From Corydoras sp. C115 (Eukaryota; Chordata; Actinopteri; Siluriformes; Callichthyidae): a DNA stretch of 64,000 nucleotides. Where the stretch lies: contig JAFMOC010000021.1 in the NCBI GenBank assembly GCA_019802505.1, positions 6,370,501-6,434,500 on the forward strand. The letters are read 5' to 3'. The notes below the pieces were generated by a model. It searched no databases and was not told the DNA's origin. It saw only the letters and a list, made by a program, of their open reading frames with translations. This document shows, piece by piece, positions 49,095-60,505 of the stretch. Made by a program: the position numbers and the translations under genes. Each line of letters begins with the position of its first letter. Within the stretch, counting starts at the first letter, position 1.

Positions 49095-49629
49095 TATTAT
49101 ATTATATTATATTATATTATATTATATTATATTATATTATATTATATTATATTATATTATATTATATTATATTATATTATATTATATTATATTATATTAT
49201 ATTATATTATTCATTCATTATCTCCCGCTTTATCCTCTATTAGGGTCGTGGTGGGGTTCCCCATGCCCATCCAGGGGAGAACGTCTCGGGCGCTGGGCAG
49301 ATAGACCCAGGACAGGGCTCCAATCCATCGCTGGGTACACACTCACTCACTGATACACACTCTATATGGGGCAATTTAGAGAACTCAATTAACTTGATCC
49401 ATGTTTTTGGACTGTGGGAGGAAACCGGAGAACCCGGAGGAAACCCACGCGGACACGGGGAGAACATGGAAACTCCACCCAGATGGGGATTCGAACTGGG
49501 AATCCCTAGTGCTGAGAGGAGAACGTGCTAACCACTAAGCCACCGTGCCGCCCCATATTATATTATATTATATTATATATATTATATTATATTATATTAT
49601 ATTATATTATATTATATTATATATATATT
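49095..49629. repeat. (ATATT)n microsatellite split by a reversed SINE-A
   Basis: About 115 bases of ATATT repeats, then a full reversed SINE-A (49210-49553), then a further 75 bases of the same repeat. The SINE inserted into the microsatellite. Confidence 0.95.
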
Positions 49630-49795
49630 ATGGTGGCTTAGTGGTTAGCACGTTCGCCTCTCAGCACTAGGGATTCCTGGTTCGAATCATGGGTTTCCTC
49701 CGGGTTCTCCGGTTTCCTCCCACAGTCCAAAAACTTGGATCAAGTCAATTGAGTTCTCCAAATTGCCCAATATAGTGTGTGTCTGTGTGATGGAT
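49630..49795 (+). repeat. SINE-A, 3'-truncated
   Basis: Head with A box and ggttcgaatc, a deletion through most of the next region, and core to gtgtgtctgtgtga. The 3' half is absent. Confidence 0.85.
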
Positions 49796-49811
49796 ATTAT
49801 ATCATATCATA

Positions 49812-51416
49812 CAGTGGGTTGCAAAAGTATTCATACCCCTTGAACTTTTCCATATTTTGTCACATTACAACCACAAACATAAATATATTTCACTGGAATT
49901 TAATGTGAAAGACCAACACAAAGTGGTATACAATTGTGAAGTGGAAGGAAAATTATACATGAATCAACATTTTTTTTACAAATAAAAAACTGAAAAGTGC
50001 GACGTGCAAAAGTATTCAGCCCCCCTGAGTCAATACTTTGTGGAGCCACCTTTTGCTGCAATTACAGCTGCAAGTCTTTTAGGGTATGTCTCCACCAGCT
50101 TTGCACATCTAGTGACTGAAATTCTTGCCCATTCCTCCTTGCAAAACAGCTCAAGCTCAGTCAGATTGGATGGAGAGCGTTTGTGAACAGCAGTTTTGAG
50201 ATCTTGCCACAAATTCTCAATTGGGTTTAGGTCTGGACTTTGACTGGGCCATTCTAACACATGAATATTCTTTTTTTTAAACCACTCCATTGTAGCTCTG
50301 GCTTTATGTTTAGGGTCGTTGTCCTGCTGGAAGGTGAACCTCCGCCCCAGTCTCAAATCTTTTGCTGACTCCAACAGGTTTTCTTCCAAGATTGCCCTGT
50401 ATTTGGCTCCATCCATCTTCCCATCAACTTTGACCAACTTCCCGGTCCCTGCTGAAGAGAAGCACCCCCAGAGCATGATGCTGCCACCACCATATTTGAC
50501 AGTGGGGATGGTGTTTTCAGAGTGATGTGCAGTGTTATTTCTCCGCCACACATAGCGTTTTGCATTGTGGCCAAAAAGTTCAATTTTGGTCTCATCTGAC
50601 CAAAGCACCTTCTTCCACATGTTTGCTGTGTCCTCAACATGGCTTCTGGCAAACTGCAAACGGGACTTCTTATGGTTTTCTTTTAACAATGGCTTTCTCC
50701 TTGCCACTCTTCCATAAAGACCACATTTGTGTAGTGCACGACTAATTGTTGTCCTGTGGACAGTTTCCCCCACCTGAGCTGTGGCTCTCTGCATTTCATC
50801 CAGAGTCACCATGGGCCTCTTGGCTGCCTCTCTGATCAGTGATCTCCTTGTTCGGCCTGTAAGTTTAGGTGGACGGCCTTGTCTTGGCAGGTTTACTGTG
50901 GTGCCATACTCTTTCCATTTTTGATGGATTGAACAGTGCTCCGTGAGATGTTCAAAGCTTTGGAAATCTTTTTATAACCTAAGCCTGCTTTAAACTTCTC
51001 CAAAACCATATTCCTAACCTGTCTGGTGTGTTCTTTGGACTTCATGATGCTGTTTGCTCCCCAATATTCTCTTAACCAACATCTGAGGCCGTCACGGAGC
51101 AGCTGTATTTGTACTGAGATAAGATTACACACAGGTGGACCCTTTTGAGTCATTTGCACTCATCAGGCAACTTCTGAATGCAATTGGTTGCACTCAGGGA
51201 AAAGGGGGCTGAATACTTTTGCACGTCGCACTTTTCAGTTTTTTATTTGTAAAAAAAATGTTGATTCATGTATAATTTTCCTTCCACTTCACAATTGTAT
51301 ACCACTTTGTGTTGGTCTTTCACATTAGATTCCAGTGAAATATATTTATGTTTGTGGTTGTAATGTGACAAAATATGGAAAAGTTCAAGGGGTATGAATA
51401 CTTTTGCAACCCACTG
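49812..51416 (-). mobile_element. Tc1-like transposon with long inverted repeats
   Basis: 1605 bp flanked by TA (49810-49811, 51417-51418). The terminal inverted repeats are about 213 bases each (49812-50025 and 51204-51416) and by eye differ at a single position (aatttaatg versus aatctaatg), which points to a recent insertion. Ends read cagtgggttgcaaaagtatt. Confidence 0.95.
50030..51045 (-). pseudogene. Tc1-like transposase with one frameshift
   Basis: Start MKSKEHTRQV at 51045. The first helix-turn-helix (GYKKISKALNISRSTVQSI) is followed near 50915-50925 by a loss of bases (net shift, probably 4) that ends the frame at a stop soon after. The remaining protein, from KWKEYGTT onward, is open in the next frame to the stop at 50030. 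The C-terminal 260 residues keep all catalytic motifs (LWSDETKIELF, QQDNDPKHK, SPDLNPIENLW). Without the shift it would be about 339 residues. It can no longer make full-length protein but could be moved in trans. Confidence 0.92.
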
Positions 51417-51485
51417 TATATCATATTATATATCATATCATATTATATTATATCTATAGTCAAATTAAAAAAGAGTGTAAACATC

Positions 51486-51577
51486 TGTTGTGCAATTGCC
51501 CCTATACATTGTGTTTGTTCAGTGTGTGTGTCCAGCTTTAGTTTGTCTGGCTAGGTGCTTGATTGTATCTACCTGTA
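51486..51577 (+). repeat. diverged SINE-A fragment
   Basis: aattgcccctatacattgtg and gtgtccagctttagtttgtc resemble the SINE-A middle. Confidence 0.5.
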
Positions 51578-52997
51578 GCAGTGTACCTAAATAAATAAAT
51601 AAAAAAACTTTAATTTAGCAATTAAATATTTGTCTTAATATTTTTGTTCATAAACTGTCTGTGCACTCATTAGGTTTCCACATTGGCCAGATTGTGCTTA
51701 ATGCCAATAGCAAACAGTACAGCAAGATAGTTGTGTTAATGAAATATGGTCATATGGATTATAATCTAGTTTTAATTAAATGCATTATTTTTATCTGTGC
51801 ATAACACAATAAGTGATGCAAGTAAAACCAATACTAATTTTTCATGAAAAAATGTGGGTTCTCTGCCCAGCCATTGAAAATATACAATTTCTAGTGTGGA
51901 ATTTATGAAGCCCTCCAGGTAGTCAGTTTTGCCACTGTGCCCTGCTGGCTGCAAGTGTATTTAATGGGCCTTTATAAATCTGATGAAGCGCAGACATTTC
52001 AAACTCAGGTCTAGAGGATTTTAGTGCTCCGTCATTTACTCACCAGTAAGCTTCCAGAGGTGATTGAATAAAAAGTTAGAATGGGAAAGCTGGTCGGAGA
52101 CTGCTGATATACACCTACATGTTGAAATATAGTTAGATGCTTGACAATAATTTCAGCTTAATATAATCAACGTATTCTGCCTAGTGCAGCAAAACATCCA
52201 CAATATGTGGAATCTGTTTATCAAGGGTAAGAGTTGTAAATCATTTGTTCATTTCCATATTTATGTATACAAATATTCATGATAAAATTAGGACCTGCCA
52301 AATTGGTTTCTATGGGTTTATTATGCGCTCACAGTAGCAGCAAATTGACACTGACAAATTTACCCTGAATGCTTAAACGTTTCATGGTCCCTCATAGTTA
52401 GAAAGGAGAACAGCTGTGCCCTGTGTGTCTCTCTTTCCCTCATACACACAAGCACATACACACAGGCAGTAATCCCTGACCTTAATATTTTACCTGCTCC
52501 CATGCAGCTGGATTCACTACTTACCGAATTTAAAGTAATTAAAAATACATGCTAATCCATTGTAAATTATGCAGAGTCTAAAATGCATGTATAAACAAAA
52601 CGTTTACAGTTTTAACCACCAGCATTTTTTTCATTTATTTTGGGTGGTCACTTTAGAGAACCTAACATACAGGATGCGATATTTTGCAGCTATGTTAATC
52701 AATACTTTTAAATAATGCACGAGTTTTGACCCCACCTTAAATTGTACTGTATACAAAGCTTAGCCCAAAACTGACACACTACTCAGTGTGGCTGAGTATC
52801 AATTCAAGGGACTGTACACAGGTGTCAGATAACACTGCCAACACTACTCCCAACAATAAATGATCACATCCTTTACCCCTTATTAATGTAAATGTTTTTT
52901 TTTGCAGTTCTTATTGTACACAGCACATCTGGAATTAGCAATAGGTGCCAAGTTTATTTACCATGTGCAATTTTTAAACCTTTATATATGGAACCCA
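51578..52997. other. unassigned intergenic sequence
   Basis: About 1.4 kb between the two genes without recognised repeats; possible regulatory sequence, but nothing specific is seen. Confidence 0.4.
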
Positions 52998-53143
52998 TCC
53001 TCCTGGTTCTCCGGTTTCATCCCACAGTCTAAAAAAATGGATTCAAGGTGAATTGGCCGCTCTAAATTGTCCTTCTCGAAATTGCCCCATATAGTGTGTG
53101 TCTGTGAGAGTGAGTTTGTGCTCAGCTATGGATTGGCATCCCA
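52998..53143 (+). repeat. SINE-A core fragment
   Basis: From ctcctggttctccggtttca to the cagctatggattggcatccc region; head and 3' end missing. Confidence 0.8.
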
Positions 53144-53144
53144 T

Positions 53145-53491
53145 ATGTATATATATATATATATATATATTCATTCATCATCTTCCGCTTTATCCTCTAC
53201 TGGGGTTCCCCATGCCCATCCAGGGGAGAACGTCACCCAGGACACACCCAGGACAGGGCGCCAATCTATCACTGGGCACACACTCACTCACACAAACACA
53301 CTCTATATGGGGCAATTTGGAGAACTCAATTAACTTGATCCATGTTTTTGGACTGTGGGAAGAAACCGGACAACCCGGAGGAAACCCACGTGGACACAGG
53401 GAGAACATGGAAACTCCACCCAGATGGGGATTTGAACCGGGAATCCCTAGTGCTGAGAGGTGAACATGGTAAACACTAAGCCACCGTGCCG

Positions 53492-53582
<91 letters not shown>
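53145..53582. repeat. (TA)n with inserted SINE-A
   Basis: TA runs at 53145-53170 and 53497-53582 flank a reversed SINE-A (53171-53491) that has a short deletion near its 3' end (ctctactggggttcc) and a duplicated cacccagga. Confidence 0.9.
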
Positions 53583-53585
<3 letters not shown>

Positions 53586-53596
53586 TATATATTTGA

Positions 53597-53820
53597 GGGC
53601 CAACATTGATAACCTTGGGGAATGAACCCCCACTCTCCAGGTTGAGAGCCCAACACCCTGAACTCTGAACAACTCCCTTGTGCTTGATGATATATAATGA
53701 AGATGTAATTCACAATATTAGCTCTGAACCAGCTCTTAATATTTTAATGAGAAATGGTTGCGTTACATTTACATTTAGTCATTATCAGACGCTTTTATCC
53801 AAAGCGACTTACAAATGAGA
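53597..53820 (-). repeat. two SINE-B fragments
   Basis: A reversed head at 53597-53690 (gaatgaacccccactctcc, then gagcccaacaccctgaac) and a reversed 3' end at 53764-53820 (acatttagtcattatcagac, aaagcgacttacaaatgag). Their order shows they come from different copies. Confidence 0.65.
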
Positions 53821-54381
53821 ACATCACAAGCCAGTAGTTATGAAGAAAACCAGCTACACTGTAGAATTATTAAACCTGATTGTTATTGGATGCTGCAACC
53901 TCCCCCCCCCCTCCTTTTTTTTCCCTCTACAACAAGATCAAGGTGCATTAATATTTAGGGACCTGCTTTTAAAAAACAAGTAAATTACTTTGACAAATCC
54001 AAGCACAATTTGAGACTTTATTAAAATCTCTACTGAAAATCAAGAGAAGATACGTGTGAGATCACTGAGGTACTGAGGTCTTTATATCCGGAGACATATT
54101 GGAGCAGCAGGAGATTTATGCTGAAGTCCCCTTCATCTTTCTATTTGATCTTATTGCTGTCAAGGAAAAACCTCAGAGAAATGAATAGGTTTCCTTTTTG
54201 ATATTTCTTTCTTCTGGGGAAGTGCAGTTCTGTGTCCCGGTGAACAACCCAAGAGTGTGACCTTCTGCTGCAGGTTAGATCGAGTTACACACACCTGCCA
54301 CTGACACTTACCTGGTTGTTAATAAGTAATGAGTGCAGTAAGGCTGTGTCAGACGGCGACATCCATGCGAGCTGAGTGAAC
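53821..54381 (+). promoter_or_regulatory. minar2: presumed minar2 upstream region
   Basis: Repeat-free sequence directly before the minar2 start codon. A C-run and poly-T lie near 53901-53925. Not CpG-rich. The transcription start cannot be placed. Confidence 0.35.
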
Positions 54382-54528
54382 ATGGACATCACGGTCCTCC
54401 CGAACAATAACCACCCAGAGAAATTTCTCCAGCTTGATGTGGGCACATTACCGGTTACTAATGGAATGTTCCAGATTGGTGCAGCGCTTTCTGGACAGAG
54501 GCAGTGGCACAACAGGGTATATTCACAG
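54382..54528 (+). CDS. minar2: Minar2 (KIAA1024L), exon 1 of 3
   Basis: 49 residues from ATG 54382, containing VLPNNNHPEKFLQLDV and ending WHNRVYSQ, both hallmarks of MINAR2. The donor is cag|gtaagg, phase 0. Joined to 56739-56984 and 60314-60505 it gives a 194-residue protein, against about 190 in human. The family (with MINAR1) consists of largely disordered proteins with a C-terminal membrane segment; MINAR1 was described as binding NOTCH2, and MINAR2 is required in inner-ear hair cells (human deafness gene). The gene is divergent from chsy3, 13 kb between start codons, matching the neighbourhood in human. Confidence 0.93.
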
Positions 54529-54786
54529 GTAAGGCATCATGCTGATTAGCTAAATATGTTCATATTATGGTGAGAGAATTGTGATTGAGTTAAGAGCATT
54601 TGGTAAATTAGTGGTAATATAAAAAATAACTGTGAAATATGTTTGAATGGTTCTTGTATTAATGTAAGTCATGCTGTGGATTCGTTTCAGAATATTACAG
54701 GAATGCTTATTAATGCAATGCTGCAAATGATTATTAGAATTCTGTGTAATGTCTAAGCATTATATTGGGTTTTATAGTAATCACTG

Positions 54787-55800
54787 AGGGTGGCTAAGTG
54801 GTTTGCATATCAGCCTCTCGATGCTGGTGATTCAGGTTCAAATCCCGGTCTTAATGGAGTTTCCATGTTCCTCCGAGATTTCTGATTTCCTCCCACAGTC
54901 TAAAAACATGAATTGGTTGCACTACATTGTCTCTACACAAATAGTGTGTGTCTATGTGAGTGAGTGTGTGTGTGTGCCCAGCGATGTACTGTGTTCTGGA
55001 TAGCCATAGGGAACCCCCATTACCCTAGTCCCGAGTATGGGATTAAGTTCATTCATTCATTCATTCATTCATTCATTCATTATCTCCCGCTTTATCCTCT
55101 ATTAGGGTCGCGGTGGGGTTCCCCATGCCCATCCAGGGGAGAACGTCTCGGGCGCTGGGCAGATACACCCAGGACAGGGCACCAATCCATCGCTGGGTAC
55201 ACACTCACTCACACAGACACACTCTATATGGGGCAATTTGGAGAATTCAATTAACTTGATCCATGTTTTTGGACTGTGGGAGGAAACCGGAGAACCCGGA
55301 GGAAACCCACGCGCACACGAGGAGAACATGGAAACTCCACCCAGGTGGGGATTCGAAACGGGAATCCCTAGCGCTGAGAGGCGAACGTGCTAACCACTAA
55401 GCCACCGTGCCGGATTAAGTTCAAGTTCAAGTTATTTATTTATAGAGCGCTTTTTACAACAGTACATTGTCACAAAGCAGCTTTACAGAATGAAAAGCCT
55501 TTAAACCGCCAAAGAGCAAGCCGAAGCGACAGTGGCAAGAAAAAACTCCCTGTTATGTTGTTATTTAAGGAAGAAACCTTGGGAGGACCAAGACTCAGTG
55601 GGGGACTCGTCCTCCTTGAGCGGCCAGGCAGCAACAACAATGTAGGACAGCTATGTACAGATATTAAACAAATGGAAAAACTAACAACTGGAAAACTATA
55701 TGTGAGTCCATTAGGGGGCGTCCTGCAGGACCGCCTTGTCAGGTTCCATCCAGTATTCGTCAGCAATCGGTAGATTAAGCGGTAGATGATAAGATGAGAT
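54787..55800 (+). repeat. nested repeats in minar2 intron 1
   Basis: An old plus SINE-A (54787-55047; head ggtggctaagtgg) is cut at ggattaag by a LINE-end-like repeat (55424-55765) and resumes near 55769-55800 (gtagattaagcggtagatga). A reversed full SINE-A (55052-55412) sits at the same junction with target duplication ggattaagttca. Confidence 0.8.
55424..55765 (-). repeat. interspersed repeat, probable non-LTR 3' end
   Basis: Starts caagttatttatttatagag and contains cacaaagcagctttacagaa, aaaaaactccctgttatg and gaaaccttgggaggacc. It matches 23453-23697. Confidence 0.65.
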
Positions 55801-55827
55801 AAGGATTTACTGACAAGCGGTCATCTC

Positions 55828-56131
55828 ATTGCATTATCTTCTGCTTAATCCTATACTAGGGACTAGGGTTGCTGGGGGTTCCCTATGTCCATCCAGGGGA
55901 GAGCATTTTGAGCGCTGGGCATGTCATGCAGGACAGAATGCCAAATCCATTGCTGGGCACACTCACTCACACATTCACTAAATGAGGGCTATTTAGAGCA
56001 GCACATTTACCTTGAATCCATGTTTTTGGACAGTGGAAGGAACATGTACACAGGGAGAACACTTGACCCCGATAGGAATTCGAACCTGGATCCCCAGCAC
56101 TGAGAGGCGAACATGCTAACCACTAAGCCAT
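55828..56131 (-). repeat. SINE-A relative, old
   Basis: Reverse copy with ttctgcttaatcctatacta, shortened core, B-box-like ggaattcgaacctgg and an A box remnant. Confidence 0.82.
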
Positions 56132-56180
56132 ATGCATTTATCAAAAGGTTCTCTCACATCCAGACATATTCAATCCTTTC

Positions 56181-56590
56181 TAGGGCTGTCTTCAACTAAG
56201 GATTTTCATAGTCGAATCTGATTCGTCAGATTTTCCCTATAGTCGACTGATAGTCGAATCAGTTAAAATTTCACCACAAGATGGCGCTATAAGCGTGGTT
56301 TTAAAAAAAATTTTTTTTTAATATATTTTACTTGTTTTTCTAACAAAGGAAAACCTTTTTTTTGTTTTTCTTTTTTTTTCTTTTTTTTTTCTAGAAATTA
56401 AGATGATTTTATTTGACAAAAGGCTATATATATAACGAAAACAAAGACATTTCATGTAAAAAATAATGCTTAGCAGCAGCCATGGGCGCCCCCATGTGGT
56501 CAAAATGGTACATTCGACTATGAGGTTCATAGTCGACTACGGTTCTCCGGATCGAATCGTCGAATCAGCGAATATTGCAGCTCAACCCTA
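56181..56590. mobile_element. hAT-type non-autonomous transposon (MITE)
   Basis: 410 bp with short inverted ends (tagggctg and caacccta) and an 8-bp flanking duplication that agrees at 7 of 8 positions (atcctttc, atcttttc). The tagtcga motif occurs near both ends (subterminal repeats), and the internal region is A/T homopolymer-rich. No transposase reading frame. A fragment of the same family abuts chsy3 exon 1 at 40825-40900. Confidence 0.85.
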
Positions 56591-56738
56591 ATCTTTTCTA
56601 TTAATTTATTCCTATTGCCCATTTATTATTCATAATACATTATGTCCTCAATCTAATCATTAACAATTCAACACAAGTATATGTTTGACAGAATCATCGG
56701 TCTCTTTTCTCACAGTCCACTCTGTCTCGTGAATTTAG

Positions 56739-56984
56739 GGAAAGCGAGAAGGTAGGAGGGAGGCAGAACGACTGCAGGCACTGGAGGGCAGTCCTGAGTT
56801 CAGAGACACAGAGCTGGAGCAGCACATCACACCAGTTACCCTAAAACCAAATATTAAAAAGAACCCACTCTTCATAAATATGAGAACGATTGACACAGAG
56901 GTCAATCAGCAATGCAGACCTTCCTGGACTATCGCGGACTATGACAGAAATTCTTTACATGGTCACCTTGCTGATTACCTACAG
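56739..56984 (+). CDS. minar2: Minar2, exon 2 of 3
   Basis: 82 residues, phase 0 at both ends. The acceptor is tctcgtgaatttag|GG, chosen because an earlier AG at 56714-56715 would enter a frame with a stop. Contains GKREGRREAERLQ (compare a basic REKK stretch in human), KNPLF, and the conserved PSWTIADYDRNSLHGHLADYLQ region (residues 110-131). The donor is cag|gtactg. Confidence 0.92.
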
Positions 56985-57281
56985 GTACTGAGCTGCATGA
57001 TTTATATATTATTTATATATTTATATATTATAGATTTATTATAATATATATATAATGGATAAATTGCATTTAAGAATTATTCATTCATTGCTGGTTATAC
57101 TGACTACAAGGTTTTACCAATTAAATGGCATTGTATTTAATTTGTCTGTCCTGTACACAGTTCTTTCGCAATAAATCACTTGCCGTTACTTTAATAGACA
57201 ATTTACAGCCATTTATTTGTTTGAGTACTTTAACCTAGTTAGGGTTAAGTGGTGTGCCATACCCGATTTCAGCATTCAGAA

Positions 57282-57623
57282 GTCCATCCATCCATCCATT
57301 ATCTTCCACTTTGTCCTCTATTAGGGTCGCGGTGGGGTTCCCCAGGCCCATCCAGGGAAAAACGTCTCGGGCGCTGGGAAGACACACCCAGGACAGGGCG
57401 CCAATCCATCGCTGGGCACACACTCACTCACACAAACACACTCTATATGGGACAATTTGGAGAATTCAATTGACTTGACACATGTTTTTGGACTGTGGGA
57501 GGAAACCGAAGGACCCGGAGGACACGGGGAGAACATGGAAACTCCACCCAGATTGGGATTCTAACCCAGGAATCCCTAGTGCTGAGAGGAGAACGTGCTA
57601 ACCACTAAGCCACCGTGCCGCCC
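57282..57623 (-). repeat. SINE-A, near full length, minar2 intron 2
   Basis: Reverse copy with ATGG-type tail; target duplication attcagaagtc on the left and attcaaaagtc on the right. Confidence 0.92.
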
Positions 57624-57720
57624 AGTATTCAAAAGTCAAAAAGCAAATAACCAGTCTATAAAATCCACACAAATAAAGATAGAATCCACACAGATAGAAA
57701 CTAGGCACACACCTAGAAAC

Positions 57721-58062
57721 TCCATCCATCTATTATCTTCTGCTTAATCCTATAATAGGGTCATGGTATGGTCCCCTATGGCCATCCAGGAGAGAACATT
57801 TTGGAGCTGGGCACATACACCCAGGACAGGGCGCCAATTTATCACTGGGAACACATTCGCTCACTCAGAACCCACTACATAGGAACCATTTAGAGCAGCC
57901 AATTTATATTGAATTTATGTTTTTGGGCTGTTGGAGGAAACCTGAGAACCTGGGCGAAACCCACACGGACACGAAGAGAACATGAAAACTCCATCGAGAT
58001 TGAGATTCGAACCTGAACCTCCTGCATTGAGAGACATATGTGCTAATCACTAAGCCACCATG
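57721..58062 (-). repeat. SINE-A relative, old
   Basis: Reverse copy with many substitutions (ttctgcttaatcctataata, then gagattcgaacctgaa). Confidence 0.82.
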
Positions 58063-58204
58063 CTAAACTAACGGGGGCTTACATATGAGAAAAAAACTGC
58101 ATTACTATAAACCCTGTATTAAGATCCAGCTTATGCACATACAAACAGAAGATACAAACTCCACACAGAAAGGACTATCCTCATCCCCTGAGATGCAAAT
58201 CAGA

Positions 58205-58770
58205 TCCCTGGTGCACTGAAGTTACCACTGTGGGTCCTTCATCAAGACCCTTCACCGTCATTGCTCCAGGGGTGTTGTACCAACCCTGTGCTCTGACTCC
58301 AACCGAGTTGGTATATGTCACGATAGTCTACCTCGGGCTGAAGCGGTTGCGTATAGGAAGCGCAGAGCCGCCGCGTTTACACGCGCTGAAGGGAGCCAGG
58401 CACGCAGGTAGCAGAAGAACGTGTTTATTTAAAGGTGCAGTGCACCACAAAACATGAGGTACGAAAAGACTAGTGACATTAAACACACGACCAGCACCGA
58501 GAACGAGAAACAACGGAAATAAATACAAAAAGACACCCGACCACGTGCACAAGACAAACCAATGACAATAGGGAGTTAATTAACTAAACTAATAACACAT
58601 GAACGTTAATTAACTCAACCGAAAGGAACGAAACACAGAACAGGTAACCCTGTAACCCTGTAACAGGTAACCCAGGTAACCCTAACCCTAACCCTAGGCA
58701 CCTGTTACAGTATACTTGTAAGTCGCTTTGGATAAAAGCATCTGCTAAATGACCCAATGTAAATTATGTG
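58205..58770 (+). repeat. SINE-B interrupted by a TG...CA element
   Basis: SINE-B body at 58205-58315 (gaagttaccactgtgggtcc) continues at 58710-58770 with cttgtaagtcgctttggata. The interruption is the element at 58316-58709. Confidence 0.82.
58316..58709. mobile_element. candidate solo LTR or MITE, 394 bp
   Basis: Starts tgtcacgatag, ends cctgttaca and is flanked by a perfect 5-bp duplication gtata. TG...CA ends plus a 5-bp duplication fit a solo LTR; an AATAAA lies near 58517. The ends are also imperfect inverted repeats (tgtcac, tgtaac), so a DNA element is possible. It contains about three telomere-type ccctaa units near 58678-58697. Confidence 0.6.
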
Positions 58771-58937
58771 ATGTAACCATCAAAGCTTCAATCACTGTGC
58801 TGCCCACGTCGTCTATACTGGTTCCTAATATTAACACTTTAGTGTTATATCACTATTTAAAAATGTTATTACAACATTTTTTAACCAATATAAGGAAAAG
58901 TCCAAAAGAATATATGCTTTATATGTATTAGTGCTTA

Positions 58938-59274
58938 TATGCTTAGTGGTTAGCACGTTCGCCTCTCAGCTCTAGGGATTCCCGGTTCAAATCTCCATCT
59001 GGGTGGAGTTTCCATGTTCTCCCCGTGTCTGCGTGGGTTTCCTCCGGGTTCTCCAGTTTCCTCCCACAGTCCAAAAACATGGATCAAGTCAATTAAATTC
59101 TCAAAATTGCCCCATATAGAGTGTATCTGTGTGAGTGAGTGTGTGCCCAGCGATGGATTGGCGCCCTGTCCTGGGTGTATCTGCCCAGCGTCCGAGACGT
59201 TCTCCCCTGGATGGGCATGGGGAACCCCACCGCGACCCTAATGGAGGATAAAGCGGGAGATAATGAATGAATGT
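58938..59274 (+). repeat. SINE-A, lacking first bases
   Basis: Begins tgcttagtggttagcacg, so about a dozen head bases are lost; otherwise complete with a short tail. Confidence 0.92.
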
Positions 59275-59299
59275 ATTGGAACAATCCAATGTAATGTTA

Positions 59300-59585
59300 A
59301 ATAATGACACTGAAGGACAGCAGCACAGCTTCAGGGTCTGGGGTTTGAATTTTAGCTTCCGTCATTGTCTTTTTTAAACTGTGAATGTGTTCCTTCAGGT
59401 AATCGTCAGGTAATCTGGATTCCTCCTAAATCACGAAACACAGGCAGCTTAAAGAAATCGACAGGAGCAATAGGAGCCCTAATAGGAATGAGAAAGTGGA
59501 GGCTCTGTTCTGGAATGACAATCATGAAAAGCCTCCAGCCCCAAACCCAGCACACCCCTAACTCTAAACTACTGGATCAGCGATA
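59300..59585 (+). repeat. possible old SINE-like repeat
   Basis: gcagcacagcttcagggtct with gggtttgaattttagc resembles an old fish repeat head; the body (tctggattcctcctaaatca) is diverged. Confidence 0.4.
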
Positions 59586-59590
59586 GGAAT

Positions 59591-60004
59591 GAATAATAGG
59601 GGTTTTAATGTAATATCAACAAATCAAAAGTGTTCAGGTTCCACATGAGTTAAAAAAGCAGGTGACTGATAAACAATACGACTGGTGAATGCATTATTCT
59701 GCTTTATTGCATTATTCTGAAATTATTTTTTTCCCGGAAGGATGGATGGCACTTATGTGTCTGTCCAACATAGTGCCTTATGAATCATGAAAAATAGTTT
59801 CTGTAGCATCATAGTGCATATAGGCCATGCCGTCAACGTGGGAGAAGCAATCCATCACTCTTTATTCAATTTGTGTTTTCAATATTGTGAAGGAGGCTTC
59901 TTGTCACTTTTGACTGCTGGCAAAAAAAAAAAGAAAACGCTTTAAACGTGTGTATCTGTATATCTTTCAACATACTAAATAATGAGGTAAATAAAATGAC
60001 AAGA
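59591..60004. other. minar2: unassigned minar2 intron sequence
   Basis: AT-rich, nothing recognised. Confidence 0.4.
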
Positions 60005-60180
60005 AATGCCCCCCCCACCTCCGCTACCCTAGTAGAGGATAAAACGGAAGATAATGGATGGATGGATGGATGGATGGATAATGAAACTGGGGGGCATGCC
60101 TGCCTCACAGTATCCAGTATCCAGGTTTAAATTCTGATATGGGGGAGTTTCCATGCTTTCCGTGTGGGTTACATGTCCTA
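60005..60180 (+). repeat. SINE-A 3' end plus old SINE-like remnant
   Basis: Bases 60005-60078 are a 3' end with (ATGG)n tail; 60085-60180 contains gcctgcctcacagtatcc and a B-box-like ccaggtttaaatt of another old element. Confidence 0.6.
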
Positions 60181-60313
60181 ACACATACTGAACTCTGATA
60201 TGTGTGTGGAAAACCTTTGTGAGCCATTGGTAATTCAAAAGAACATCATGGGAAATCATCACAGTGTGACGCACAGAGCTACTTTTATAGAAACTTTCTT
60301 TCTTTTCTTTTAG

Positions 60314-60505
60314 GAAGATCCCAAAAAGCTCAGTTTCTGGCTGGAGGATCTCTACACCCCAGGTTTTGATTCGCTGCTGAAAAAAAAAGAAGCCGAATTT
60401 AAAAAGAGCAAAATTTGTAAAATAATGACTTCAATTATTTTGTCGGTTTGTATAGTAGTAATTATTATTACTGTGCCAGTTGTTGTGTTACAAAGAAAGG
60501 ACTGA
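60314..60505 (+). CDS. minar2: Minar2, exon 3 of 3
   Basis: 63 residues and TGA at 60503-60505. The acceptor is ttcttttcttttag|GAAG, phase 0. Encodes EDPKKLSFWLEDLYTPGFDS (residues 132-151), the most conserved part of MINAR proteins, then lysine-rich KKKEAEFKKSK and a hydrophobic segment at about residues 169-190 followed by QRKD, which fits a C-terminal membrane anchor. No canonical AATAAA was seen close downstream. Confidence 0.93.
   Translation, partial: EDPKKLSFWLEDLYTPGFDSLLKKKEAEFKKSKICKIMTSIILSVCIVVIIITVPVVVLQRKD

Noticed and set aside
56716..56738. Earlier acceptor for minar2 exon 2 at cacag|TCC
   Set aside because: Its phase-0 reading frame hits a stop in the exon and lacks the conserved MINAR2 sequence; the AG at 56737-56738 keeps the frame.
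58678..58697. Telomere end
   Set aside because: Only about three ccctaa units inside a dispersed element; too short and in the middle of minar2 intron 2.
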